Part shown: positions 20,350 through 28,461 of the stretch, piece after piece
Layout of the letters: the number at the start of each line of letters is the position of its first letter
How positions within the stretch are numbered: the first letter of the stretch is position 1
DNA from: Candidatus Glassiibacteriota bacterium
GTDB taxonomy: Bacteria > Gemmatimonadota > Glassbacteria > GWA2-58-10
NCBI GenBank assembly: GCA_016934095.1
Contig: JAFGTO010000083.1
Location: forward strand, 1 to 32,114
Direction: 5' to 3'
Length of the DNA: 32,114 nt
Made by a program: the position numbers and the translations under genes
The notes under the pieces: model-generated
The model's input: the letters and a program-made list of their open reading frames with translations, nothing else
The model's database searches: none
What the model was told of the DNA's origin: nothing

Positions 20350-20480
20350 GGAAAAATCCCCCCCGCCCCCCCTTTGCGAAAGGAGGGAGTAACAGGTTGC
20401 CTATAAGAGTGTTAGGCGATTGTATAGGAAAAAAAGTTCCCCCTTTGACAAAGGGGGAAAACAAGGGGGATTTGTTTTTA
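20350..20480. repeat. Palindromic intergenic repeat element (CCCCCTTTG-N-AAAGGGGG type, MITE-like)
   Basis: Two internal inverted repeats (unit A about 20364-20387, CCCCCCTTTGCGAAAGGAGGG; unit B 20437-20459, TTCCCCCTTT-GAC-AAAGGGGGAA, perfect 10-bp arms), bounded by near-complementary ends AAAAATCCCCC... and ...GGGGGATTTGTTTTT. Confidence 0.75.
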
Positions 20481-20533
20481 TTACTGGTTTTAAAGAACCG
20501 GTTTCTCCTATCCCTGATATAAAATCGGTATAA

Positions 20534-21178
20534 ATGATAATCCGTTCTTTCGAACCGGCAGGAGTATTCAGGAGCGTGAAGGACAAGTTTCCGGACGACC
20601 TGCCCCAGGTGGCTTTCACCGGCCGGAGCAATGTAGGCAAGAGCTCGCTGATCAACCGCCTGGCCGGCCGGAAAAGAACCGCTCCCACCAGCTCGACCCC
20701 CGGTAAAACCCGCAGCATCCAGTTTTTCAAGGTGAACGACAGTTTCTACCTGGTCGATCTCCCAGGCTACGGTTACGCGCGCCTGCCGCTGGAACAAAGA
20801 GAGAGATGGCGGAAAACGGTCGAGAATTACCTGGGGTCGAGCCGGGGCCTGCGGGGTGTGGTGAGCCTGATCGACATCCGCCATAAACTGTTCGACTCCG
20901 ACCGCCTGATGCTCGAATACCTGGCGGCCAGCCGCATCCCTGCGCTGGTGGTGCTCACCAAGGCGGACAAGCTGGGCCGCGGCAGGCAGAAACAGATGGC
21001 GACCGGGCTGCTGCAAGAGCTAGGGGGCCTAGTGGCCCGCGAGCAGGTGATAACTGTCTCTGCGGTGCAGGGCACCGGCTGCGAGAGTCTGCTGGAGGCG
21101 ATCGGGGAGCTGGTGGCCGAAGAGATCCCGGGTCCTGAGAGCCGGCCCACGGTCAATCACAGTGAGAAGGATACCTGA
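20534..21178 (+). CDS. engB: Ribosome biogenesis GTPase EngB/YsxC
   Basis: G1 GRSNVGKSSLINRL, TSSTPGKTRSIQFF, G3 DLPGYGYARLP, G4 LTKADKL. Confidence 0.96.
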   Translation: MIIRSFEPAGVFRSVKDKFPDDLPQVAFTGRSNVGKSSLINRLAGRKRTAPTSSTPGKTRSIQFFKVNDSFYLVDLPGYGYARLPLEQRERWRKTVENYLGSSRGLRGVVSLIDIRHKLFDSDRLMLEYLAASRIPALVVLTKADKLGRGRQKQMATGLLQELGGLVAREQVITVSAVQGTGCESLLEAIGELVAEEIPGPESRPTVNHSEKDT

Positions 21179-21181
21179 CTA

Positions 21182-22255
21182 ATGGCCTTACAACCGCTTT
21201 ACCCGATGCTGCTGGCCCCGGTCTTCAAGGAAAAAATCTGGGGCGGCCGTAAGATGGAAAAGCTGCTGAACAAGCAGCTTCCCCCGGGCAAGCTGATCGG
21301 CGAGAGCTGGGAGCTCTCGGACTACCGGGACGATATCACCCACGTGCTGAACGGCCCGCTCGGCGGGACCCCGCTGGATGAGCTCTTCAAGGCACGTCCC
21401 CTGGAGCTGACAGGCCTCCGGCCCGGTCCGGACGAAGAGTTCCCGCTGCTGACCAAGTTTATCGACAGCAGCCTGCTGCTCTCGCTGCAGGTACATCCGC
21501 CGGACTCCTATGCCAGAATGCACGACCAGGAGAACGGCAAGACCGAGTGCTGGTACGTGGTCCATGCCGATCCGGGAGCCACGGTGATCCGGGGCCTGGT
21601 CCCCGGCACGGGGCCCGGGGAGTTCCGCGCCGGGCTGGAAAGCGGTCGCGGGATCGAGCAGATGGTGCGCCGCTACGAAGTGAAGACCGGCGATTTCATC
21701 TTCATGCCCACCGGAGTGGTGCACGCTATTTGCGAGGGCACGGTCATCCTCGAAATCGAGCAGAACTCAGACATGACCTACCGCCTGTTCGACTGGGGCC
21801 GGGTGGGCGCCGACGGCAAGCCGCGGCCCACCCACCTCGAGAAAGGCATGGAGGTGATCGAATTCTCCGACAACTCGCCGGACAAGCTCGAGGGTATCCC
21901 GCGGCTGGAGGGGCGCAACCGGATCACCCACATGTGCTCCTGCCGCTACTTTTCGGTGGAAGTCCTGGACCTGGAAAGCGCCTGCCGCCAGGACACCGAA
22001 GGCGCGAGTTTCGTGGTGCTGACCGCGGTAGAGGGCACGGCCTCAATTACGGACGAGAACGGCGCCGGGGTCCAGGTGCAAAAGGGGGACACGGTGCTGC
22101 TGCCCGCCCGGCCGCGGTCGAGCACCCTGGTTCCAGGCCGGGACGGCTGCAAGCTGGTCAGGGCCTACCTGGACCCGACCCACCAGCGCTTTACCGGGCC
22201 CCTGCTGAGCGGGGGAGTCCCGCCGGAGAAGATTGAAAGTTTTATTTTCAGGTAG
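21182..22255 (+). CDS. manA: Class I mannose-6-phosphate isomerase
   Basis: PMLLAPVFKEKIWGGRKM, GESWELSDY, LSLQVHPPDSYA, GKTECWYV, FMPTGVVHAICEGTVILEIEQNSDMTYRLFDWGR. Confidence 0.93.
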   Translation: MALQPLYPMLLAPVFKEKIWGGRKMEKLLNKQLPPGKLIGESWELSDYRDDITHVLNGPLGGTPLDELFKARPLELTGLRPGPDEEFPLLTKFIDSSLLLSLQVHPPDSYARMHDQENGKTECWYVVHADPGATVIRGLVPGTGPGEFRAGLESGRGIEQMVRRYEVKTGDFIFMPTGVVHAICEGTVILEIEQNSDMTYRLFDWGRVGADGKPRPTHLEKGMEVIEFSDNSPDKLEGIPRLEGRNRITHMCSCRYFSVEVLDLESACRQDTEGASFVVLTAVEGTASITDENGAGVQVQKGDTVLLPARPRSSTLVPGRDGCKLVRAYLDPTHQRFTGPLLSGGVPPEKIESFIFR

Positions 22256-22267
22256 CCAGGCATCAGG

Positions 22268-23806
22268 ATGACCCGGGAAAACTTCCGTCATAACCGGTTC
22301 TGCCAGTCAACCCGGCTGTCTCTGCGTCTGATGCAGGCGTGTGCGGGCTGCACGGCCCTGCTGCTCCTCCTCCCCCTGACCCTCCATGCCCGCGGCCTGT
22401 CGCAGGAGGCGGCCGGGCGTTTTGTCAGGCTGCTGGCCGCAGGCAGCGACTCCCTGGACGACTGTGTCCTGCCCGCGGAGCTGGCCCTGGCTAAGCGGCT
22501 CGGCACAACCTACCGCTCGGTAAAGCACAAGTTCCTGATCGGCTATGACCTCGAGCCGGAGATCAAGGCCGGGATCCTCGAGGGCAGCCTGGACTGTACT
22601 GTCTCTGTCCGGTCCCTGGAAGACAATTTCTCGCTCCTCAGCCTGAGAGTGCCGCAAAAGGACTGCGCGCGCTCATATTATTTACGGGAAGGCCTCCTGG
22701 TCTCGCCGCTGTTCTACCACGCCCGCAACTGGCCGCAGCGGGAGACCCGCTATTTCAGGTTTTATCTCAGCGACACCACCGGGTTCAACAGCTATGCCGC
22801 GGACCGGCTGGAGAGCTTCCTGGAAGCGGTGCTGGAGGGGCTGGAGCTTACGGCGCAGGAGAAGCAGCGGCTGGAAAGCGGGAAAATCATCTGCTTCCGC
22901 TGTGCAGACCAGGACGAGATCGAGCTGCTTACCGGGTTCCGCTCGCGCGGCATGGGTATCCTGGCCTACGATTACGTGGCCACCACTTTCAACTGCCACT
23001 ACCACGAGCTGGTGCACCTGCTGGTCAATTTCAAGCTGCGGGACCCGGACCTCTATACCCATCCTTTCCTGCAGGAGGGCCTGGCCGTGGCCCTGGGAGG
23101 CAGGGGCGGCAAGGAACCCGGGGTCATCCACGACCTGGGGTACTTCCTGGCGCGCTCCGGCCTGCAGGACTACCGCGAGCTGCTCGACCCCGGCAGTTTC
23201 GCCGCACAGGACCCCAGCATGTCCTACCCGGTGAGCGGGCTGTACAGCCTCTTCCTGCTGCAGGCCCTGGGCCTGGAAGGCTACCTGGGCCTGTACCGCA
23301 AGTACAGCGGCCCGCTCGGGTCTGTCTCCGGCACGGCGATCGCGGAAAACGACCTGCCCGCACCCCGGCTGTGGCAGGAATTTCTGGACAGCTACACTCA
23401 GTACGCAAACATCTCTTTCGCCGGGGCGCCCGCTGAGGCCGGGCCTTTCTGGCAGCAGGACGGCTCGGGTGTTTTCGAGGCCGGAGACAGCTATTTCTTC
23501 CGCACCGGGGACGCCCTGCTGATCGGCCCGCCAGACCCCGCTACCGGCCGCAGCAGCGCCCGGTTCGCCGAGCTCTTTCCCGCTGCCGCCTACCGCGGGG
23601 AGAAATACCTGGTCCTGGCCGACCCGGCGGAGGTAAAGGTCTACAACCTGTGGGCCGACAACCTGGCGGCGAACTTTGTCTGCGGGTTCTCTTTTACTGC
23701 GGAGAGTGTCCCGGCGACCGACGGCTTTTTCGGGTTTTACGTGCGGAAAGCGGTGTTCGACGAGCCGCTGGAGTCGCTGACGATCAGCCGGCTGCCGGGG
23801 GAATGA
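22268..23806 (+). CDS. Putative secreted zinc metallopeptidase-like protein (HExxH, gluzincin/peptidase MA-like)
   Basis: N-terminal signal-like helix LMQACAGCTALLLLLPLTLHA. NCHYHELVHLLVNFKL contains HExxH, and the downstream LQEGLAVALGG supplies a plausible third Glu ligand. Otherwise no recognised family. Confidence 0.6.
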   Translation: MTRENFRHNRFCQSTRLSLRLMQACAGCTALLLLLPLTLHARGLSQEAAGRFVRLLAAGSDSLDDCVLPAELALAKRLGTTYRSVKHKFLIGYDLEPEIKAGILEGSLDCTVSVRSLEDNFSLLSLRVPQKDCARSYYLREGLLVSPLFYHARNWPQRETRYFRFYLSDTTGFNSYAADRLESFLEAVLEGLELTAQEKQRLESGKIICFRCADQDEIELLTGFRSRGMGILAYDYVATTFNCHYHELVHLLVNFKLRDPDLYTHPFLQEGLAVALGGRGGKEPGVIHDLGYFLARSGLQDYRELLDPGSFAAQDPSMSYPVSGLYSLFLLQALGLEGYLGLYRKYSGPLGSVSGTAIAENDLPAPRLWQEFLDSYTQYANISFAGAPAEAGPFWQQDGSGVFEAGDSYFFRTGDALLIGPPDPATGRSSARFAELFPAAAYRGEKYLVLADPAEVKVYNLWADNLAANFVCGFSFTAESVPATDGFFGFYVRKAVFDEPLESLTISRLPGE

Positions 23807-23825
23807 CTCACCCCCCCTGCGGGGA

Positions 23826-23844
23826 GTCAGCCTTGCGGGCTGAC
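23826..23844. terminator. Stem-loop between convergent genes (possible bidirectional terminator)
   Basis: GTCAGCC-TTGCG-GGCTGAC, perfect 7-bp stem spanning the convergent stop codons. No U-tract. Confidence 0.35.
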
Positions 23845-24414
23845 GGGGTCTTTGCGGTAGGGCCTCAGCCGGGGAATGAACATCCGCACCCTCTTGCGGT
23901 ACTCCACGTAGTCTTGCCCGAGCCTTTTCACCAGCTCCGGCTCCTCGACCTTTTTCAGCTCGAGATAGTTCAGCAGGATAAAGACCGGAGTGAAGACGAA
24001 AACCAGCGAGACCGAGAGCAGCAGGAATCCCAGCCCGAAGAGCAGGAAAAACAGGCCGCTCAACATCGGGTTCCTCACGTGGGCGTAAGGGCCCCGGCAG
24101 ACCAGGCAGGGCGGGGGGGCCAGCGGCACCGGGGTCCCCCGCACCCTGAAGAAATTGAAAGCGGACCAGAACATCAGCACCGGGCCGAGGACCGCCAGGG
24201 CGATGCCGGGGACCAGGGTCCAGGGGCAATCCGGCAGGGCCGGCAGACCTGACAGCCGGTCGGCCCAGATGCCGGCCAGCACGAAAACGGCCACCAGGCC
24301 CAGGAAAAATCCGCCTGCCAGCACGGTCAGCACCAGCCGCAGCAAGGTGGTCTTGCTTGTGGCGTGCTTGTATAACAAGTCGATCAAAAACTGGGATAAC
24401 CTCACGGCAATCAT
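23827..24414 (-). CDS. Isoprenylcysteine methyltransferase-like (ICMT/PEMT) integral membrane protein
   Basis: Multiple TM helices. CLVCRGPYAHVRNPMLSGLFFLLFGLGFLLLS and EPELVKRLGQDYVEYRKRVRMFIPRL are typical of ICMT/PEMT-family proteins. Confidence 0.82.
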   Translation of the reverse strand: MIAVRLSQFLIDLLYKHATSKTTLLRLVLTVLAGGFFLGLVAVFVLAGIWADRLSGLPALPDCPWTLVPGIALAVLGPVLMFWSAFNFFRVRGTPVPLAPPPCLVCRGPYAHVRNPMLSGLFFLLFGLGFLLLSVSLVFVFTPVFILLNYLELKKVEEPELVKRLGQDYVEYRKRVRMFIPRLRPYRKDPVSPQG

Positions 24415-24418
24415 TCTT

Positions 24419-25585
24419 TTAACAAATATCTCCCGGTTTATCTTCTTCCGTGCCCGGTGTCTTCCCTGCCTGTTCCAGCAGCTCCGCCCCAGCCTCTGCC
24501 ACCCTTTCCGGCCCGATACTTTTCATGCAGCGGAAATGTCCCAGCGGGCAGCGCCTCCTGCCGTTATGGGTGCAGGGCCTGCACCAGAGCTCGGCCTCCA
24601 CCACCCTGGCGGCCTCTGACCGGTAGGGGAAATAGCCCAGGTGCCGGGTGGTGCAGCCGAACACCGCCACCACCGGAGTCCCGACCGCGGTGGCGACATG
24701 CATCAGGCCGGTGTCATTGGTGAGCAGCAGGCTGCTCTGGGCCACGGCCGCTGCAGAAGCGGCCAGCGGCAGTGCCCCGGCCAGGTTCAGCCGCTCTACC
24801 CTGCGGTCCAGGGCATCCTCCACCGCCCGGCAGGCCCCGGAGTCATCCCCGCTGCCGAGCAGTAGCACTTTCAGCCCGTAGCTTTGCGCCAGCCCGGCAG
24901 CCGCGGCGGCGAAGCTGGCCGGCGGCCACCTTTTGGTGGGCCAGGCGGAGCCCGGCGCAACCGCCAGCAGGCGGTTGCCCGCCGGCCAGCACCCCCGGAT
25001 CTTCTCCAATGCCAGGTCCCGCTCCCGCTCACCCGGGTAAAGCTCGCAGGGAGCGCTGTCAAGCTCGACTCCCAATCCCGCGAGCGGCTTCGCATACCGC
25101 TCGGGCACGCTGAGGATGCGCTCGCCGAATAAATCCAGGCGGCCGTAAATCAGCAGCGACCTTTTCCACAACTGCTTGCTGTAGACAACTGTCTCCACGG
25201 CAGGGACCAGGGTCCGCAGCAAGCGGCTGCGCAGGCTGTCGTGAAGGTCGGCCAGCAGGAAGAGCCTCTTCCGTTTAAGGCTGTCGGAAAGGCTCATGAG
25301 CTCTCTGACTCCGCCGCCGGAGCTGAAAGGGATTATCTCATCGAGATATGGATTGCCCTCCAGCAGGGGGGCGAAAGTGTCCTTGACCAGGAAGCTGACA
25401 CGCGACCCGGGCCAGCGGCGGCGCACTGCCCGGATCACCGGGGTGGTCAGCAGCACGTCCCCGATGGAGCTGAACCGCACCAGCAGTATGGAAGGCTCGG
25501 TCGGCAGCGGAAGGCTCTCTTTTCGGCTCGGCCCAGGAAAGGCTTCATTGACAATTGAGGGCCTGAGTTCTAATATGAGTGGCAT
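24419..25585 (-). CDS. Glycosyltransferase family 9 (heptosyltransferase-like)
   Basis: ILLVRFSSIGDVLLTTPVIRAVRRRWPGS, VAPGSAWPTKRWP, LLTNDTGLMHVATAVGTPVVAVFG, C-terminal CRPC-HNGRRRCPLGHFRCM. ORF is open to 25693; likely start MPLILELRPS at 25585. Confidence 0.88.
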   Translation of the reverse strand: MPLILELRPSIVNEAFPGPSRKESLPLPTEPSILLVRFSSIGDVLLTTPVIRAVRRRWPGSRVSFLVKDTFAPLLEGNPYLDEIIPFSSGGGVRELMSLSDSLKRKRLFLLADLHDSLRSRLLRTLVPAVETVVYSKQLWKRSLLIYGRLDLFGERILSVPERYAKPLAGLGVELDSAPCELYPGERERDLALEKIRGCWPAGNRLLAVAPGSAWPTKRWPPASFAAAAAGLAQSYGLKVLLLGSGDDSGACRAVEDALDRRVERLNLAGALPLAASAAAVAQSSLLLTNDTGLMHVATAVGTPVVAVFGCTTRHLGYFPYRSEAARVVEAELWCRPCTHNGRRRCPLGHFRCMKSIGPERVAEAGAELLEQAGKTPGTEEDKPGDIC

Positions 25586-25720
25586 CGATAATGAACGCTT
25601 TTCCCCCGGGGGTGTGCAGGAAAGCGGAATCCCCCGGCACCCGCGGTAAAAAGCCGTTCGCTGAAAACTCGTGCCCGGAGTCGGAGCGGGCAACCTAAAT
25701 TTAGATAAGGGACAATTTAG

Positions 25721-27289
25721 ATGTCAAACGATTTATCCAAAAAAATCCTCTGGGTGGATGACGAGGTCGAGCTGCTGAAGAGCCAGATCCTCTTCCTGGA
25801 GCAGAAAGGCTACCTGGTGGAGACCGCCTCCAACGGGGACGATGCCCTGGAGATGTTGCGCAGCGCCCCGGTAGACCTGGTCCTGCTCGATGAGCAGATG
25901 CCGGGAAAACGCGGGATCGAGACCTTTACCGAGATCAGGAAAATCCTGCCCGATGTGCCGGTGGTTATGGTTACCAAGAGCGAGGAAGAACACCTGATGG
26001 ACATGGCTATCGGCCAGAGGGTGGACGACTATATAGTCAAGCCGGTGAACCCGAACCAGGTCCTCTCGGTCTGTAAGAGGCTGCTGGAAGGCTCGCGGAT
26101 CCGCCACCAGCGTACCGCGCAGGACTTTGTCTCCCGCTTCCGGGAGTTGGAAGACCGCCGCAGCGGCCTGTTTACCTGGCGCGACTGGGCCGAAACCTAC
26201 ACGGAGCTGATCCTCTGGGAAAGCCGCCTGGCGGAGACCGGGGAGCAGGGCCTGGCCGGACTGCTCAACGAGCTGAAACACCAGTGGAGAAGGGACTTTT
26301 CGATTTACGTGACCAACAACTACCTGGAATGGCCGGGCGCAACGCAGGGGAAACGGCCCTCGCTCAGCGTGGATGTGGTAAGGCAGTTCCTGCTGCCGAT
26401 GATAGCCGAAAGCGAGGCAGTTATCTTCATTATAGTCGATTGCCTGCGGATGGACCAATGGTTCCACCTGGCGCCTCTGATCTCGGAGCTGTTCGACATC
26501 CGTCGCGAGACTTATTTCTCCATCCTGCCCACCGCCACGCCTTATGCGCGGAACGCCTTGTTCAGCGGGCTTTTCCCCCAGGAGATAATCGACAGGTTCC
26601 CCGAGTATTGGCAGGTCGGCTCGGATGACGAGGGCAGCCTGAACCTCTACGAGCTGGAGTTGTTCGAAGCTCAGCTCGAGCGCCTGGGAGTGGATGTCAA
26701 AGCGCCGCCCCGCTATGAAAAAGTCTTTACCAAGGAAGAAGGTGCGCGTCTGGTGAAGAAGATACCCTCGCTGATGCAGCGCGGCATCACCGCCATGGTC
26801 TTTAATTTCATCGACATCCTTACCCACGGCCGGAGTGAGTCGGAGATCCTGCTGGAGATCGCGCCGAACGAGCAGGCTTACCGCGAGCTGATCCTCAGCT
26901 GGTTCCGCCACAGCAGCCTCTACGGTGTTCTCCAGGAAGCCGCCCGCTGCGGTGTGCCGGTGGTGCTTACCAGCGACCACGGCAGCGTGCACTGCACCAG
27001 GCCGGTAACCGTGTACGCCAAGCGGGACGCCTCGACAAACCTGCGCTACAAGTTCGGCGACAATATCTCCAGCGAAGAGCCGGTGACTTTCATGGTGCGG
27101 GATGCCCGCCGGGCCAAGCTGCCCTACCTGGGCCTGAACGTGCACTACATGTTCGCCCTCGAAGACTATTACTTCGTCTATCCCACCAAGCTGCGAGAGT
27201 ACCAGAGCCGCTATTACGGCAGTTTCCTTCACGGGGGAGTCTCGCCCGAGGAGATGATCCTGCCGGTGGCGATCATGACCCCGAAATAA
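25721..27289 (+). CDS. porX: PorX-like response regulator: REC domain fused to PglZ/alkaline-phosphatase-superfamily domain
   Basis: REC: KKILWVDDEVELL, PVDLVLLDEQMPGKRG, VTKS, IVKPVNPNQV. PglZ: IIVDCLRMDQW, PTATPYARNALFSGLFP (Thr), FNFIDILTHGRSE, LTSDHGSVHC, LHGGVSPEEMILPV, so all expected Asp/Thr/His ligands are visible. Confidence 0.9.
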   Translation: MSNDLSKKILWVDDEVELLKSQILFLEQKGYLVETASNGDDALEMLRSAPVDLVLLDEQMPGKRGIETFTEIRKILPDVPVVMVTKSEEEHLMDMAIGQRVDDYIVKPVNPNQVLSVCKRLLEGSRIRHQRTAQDFVSRFRELEDRRSGLFTWRDWAETYTELILWESRLAETGEQGLAGLLNELKHQWRRDFSIYVTNNYLEWPGATQGKRPSLSVDVVRQFLLPMIAESEAVIFIIVDCLRMDQWFHLAPLISELFDIRRETYFSILPTATPYARNALFSGLFPQEIIDRFPEYWQVGSDDEGSLNLYELELFEAQLERLGVDVKAPPRYEKVFTKEEGARLVKKIPSLMQRGITAMVFNFIDILTHGRSESEILLEIAPNEQAYRELILSWFRHSSLYGVLQEAARCGVPVVLTSDHGSVHCTRPVTVYAKRDASTNLRYKFGDNISSEEPVTFMVRDARRAKLPYLGLNVHYMFALEDYYFVYPTKLREYQSRYYGSFLHGGVSPEEMILPVAIMTPK

Positions 27290-27332
27290 GCTGACCCGCT
27301 GGCGGGAAAAAGCCCGGAAGAGGATTATAAGC

Positions 27333-28391
27333 GTGCCGGCCCGATTCGATAGGATCCTGATTTTCAACAGCGCCTTTCCCGGCGATATAGTTCTTACCAC
27401 TCCGCTGATCCGTGCCGCATACCAGAGCTTTCCCGGCGCCAGCCTGACTTTCTGCACTACCGAGGCCGGAGCTTCCCTGCTGGCCGGCATGTCTTACCTC
27501 GACAGCCTGATTGTCTACGATAAGCACGGTCGCGACAAGGGGACCTGGGGCATGCTGAAAACCGCCGCCAGGCTGCGCCGGGAAAGCTTCGACCTGGTGT
27601 TTGCGGCCCACCGCAGCGCCCGGACCGCCATGTTGCTGGCCCTGGCCGGGATCCCGGTGCGTGTGGGGTTCCAGCACGGCTCCGCCTCCTGGCTGTATAC
27701 CCACCTGGCGAAGAGAAGACCCGGGGCCCACGAGACGGAACGCAACCTGAGCCTGCTCGGTCCGCTGGGGATAGAGCTGGGGGAACTTTCCCGGAAACCC
27801 GTGCTGCCGGTAACCGGCGAGGAAGCCAACCACGTTTTCGGCCACCTGGGCGTGGGCCTGCCGCGCGGGCGCGGGCCGCTGGTGATAGTCGCCCCTGGTT
27901 CGGTCTGGGGCACCAAGCAGTGGTTCGCCGACAGGTTCGCCGGTTTGATCGAGTTGCTGACAGCGGCACATGCGGCGCGGGTGATCATGGTCGGTAGCCC
28001 CTTGGACCGGGCCCAGGCCGATAAGGTTGCCGACGCCTGCCGGTGCGAGTTCCTGGACTTGGTGGGAATGACCGACCTGCGCGGCCTGACCGCCCTGATC
28101 CGCAAGGCCGACCTGGTGATTACCGGCGACAGCGCGCCGATGCATATCGCCTGGGCCATGGATACGCCTGCGGTGGCTATTTTCGGCGCGACCACTCCGG
28201 AGCTGGGCTTCGCCCCGCTGTCCGGGCGCTGCCGGGTGGTGGAAATAAAAAGCCTCGAATGCCGGCCCTGCAGCGAGCACGGGCCCAGAAACTGCCCCCT
28301 GGGGCATTTCCGCTGCATGAGCGGAATCACTGTCGATATGGTCATGACCGCCTGCGAGGAAATGCTGCGGCTCGGACCCGATCGAAATTAA
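27333..28391 (+). CDS. Glycosyltransferase family 9 (heptosyltransferase-like)
   Basis: ILIFNSAFPGDIVLTTPLIRAAYQSFPGA, VIVAPGSVWGTKQWFADRFAGLI, ITGDSAPMHIAWAMDTPAVAIFGATTPELGF, C-terminal CRPCSEHGPRNCPLGHFRCM. Start codon GTG 27333. Confidence 0.9.
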   Translation: MPARFDRILIFNSAFPGDIVLTTPLIRAAYQSFPGASLTFCTTEAGASLLAGMSYLDSLIVYDKHGRDKGTWGMLKTAARLRRESFDLVFAAHRSARTAMLLALAGIPVRVGFQHGSASWLYTHLAKRRPGAHETERNLSLLGPLGIELGELSRKPVLPVTGEEANHVFGHLGVGLPRGRGPLVIVAPGSVWGTKQWFADRFAGLIELLTAAHAARVIMVGSPLDRAQADKVADACRCEFLDLVGMTDLRGLTALIRKADLVITGDSAPMHIAWAMDTPAVAIFGATTPELGFAPLSGRCRVVEIKSLECRPCSEHGPRNCPLGHFRCMSGITVDMVMTACEEMLRLGPDRN

Positions 28392-28461
28392 TCCGGATAA
28401 TAGTCTTGGCTCACAGAGGTTCCTGCATCTTCACACTTTTTTCCATTCATAGGAGCGTGCC

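Noticed and set aside
20217-20522. 101-aa ORF with PPFAKGGSN / VPPLTKGENKGD
   Set aside because: It is translation through the palindromic repeat, not a protein-coding gene.
25721-27289. PglZ domain as evidence for a BREX phage-defence locus
   Set aside because: REC-PglZ fusion is the PorX architecture, and no BrxC/PglX/BrxL or other BREX genes are nearby.
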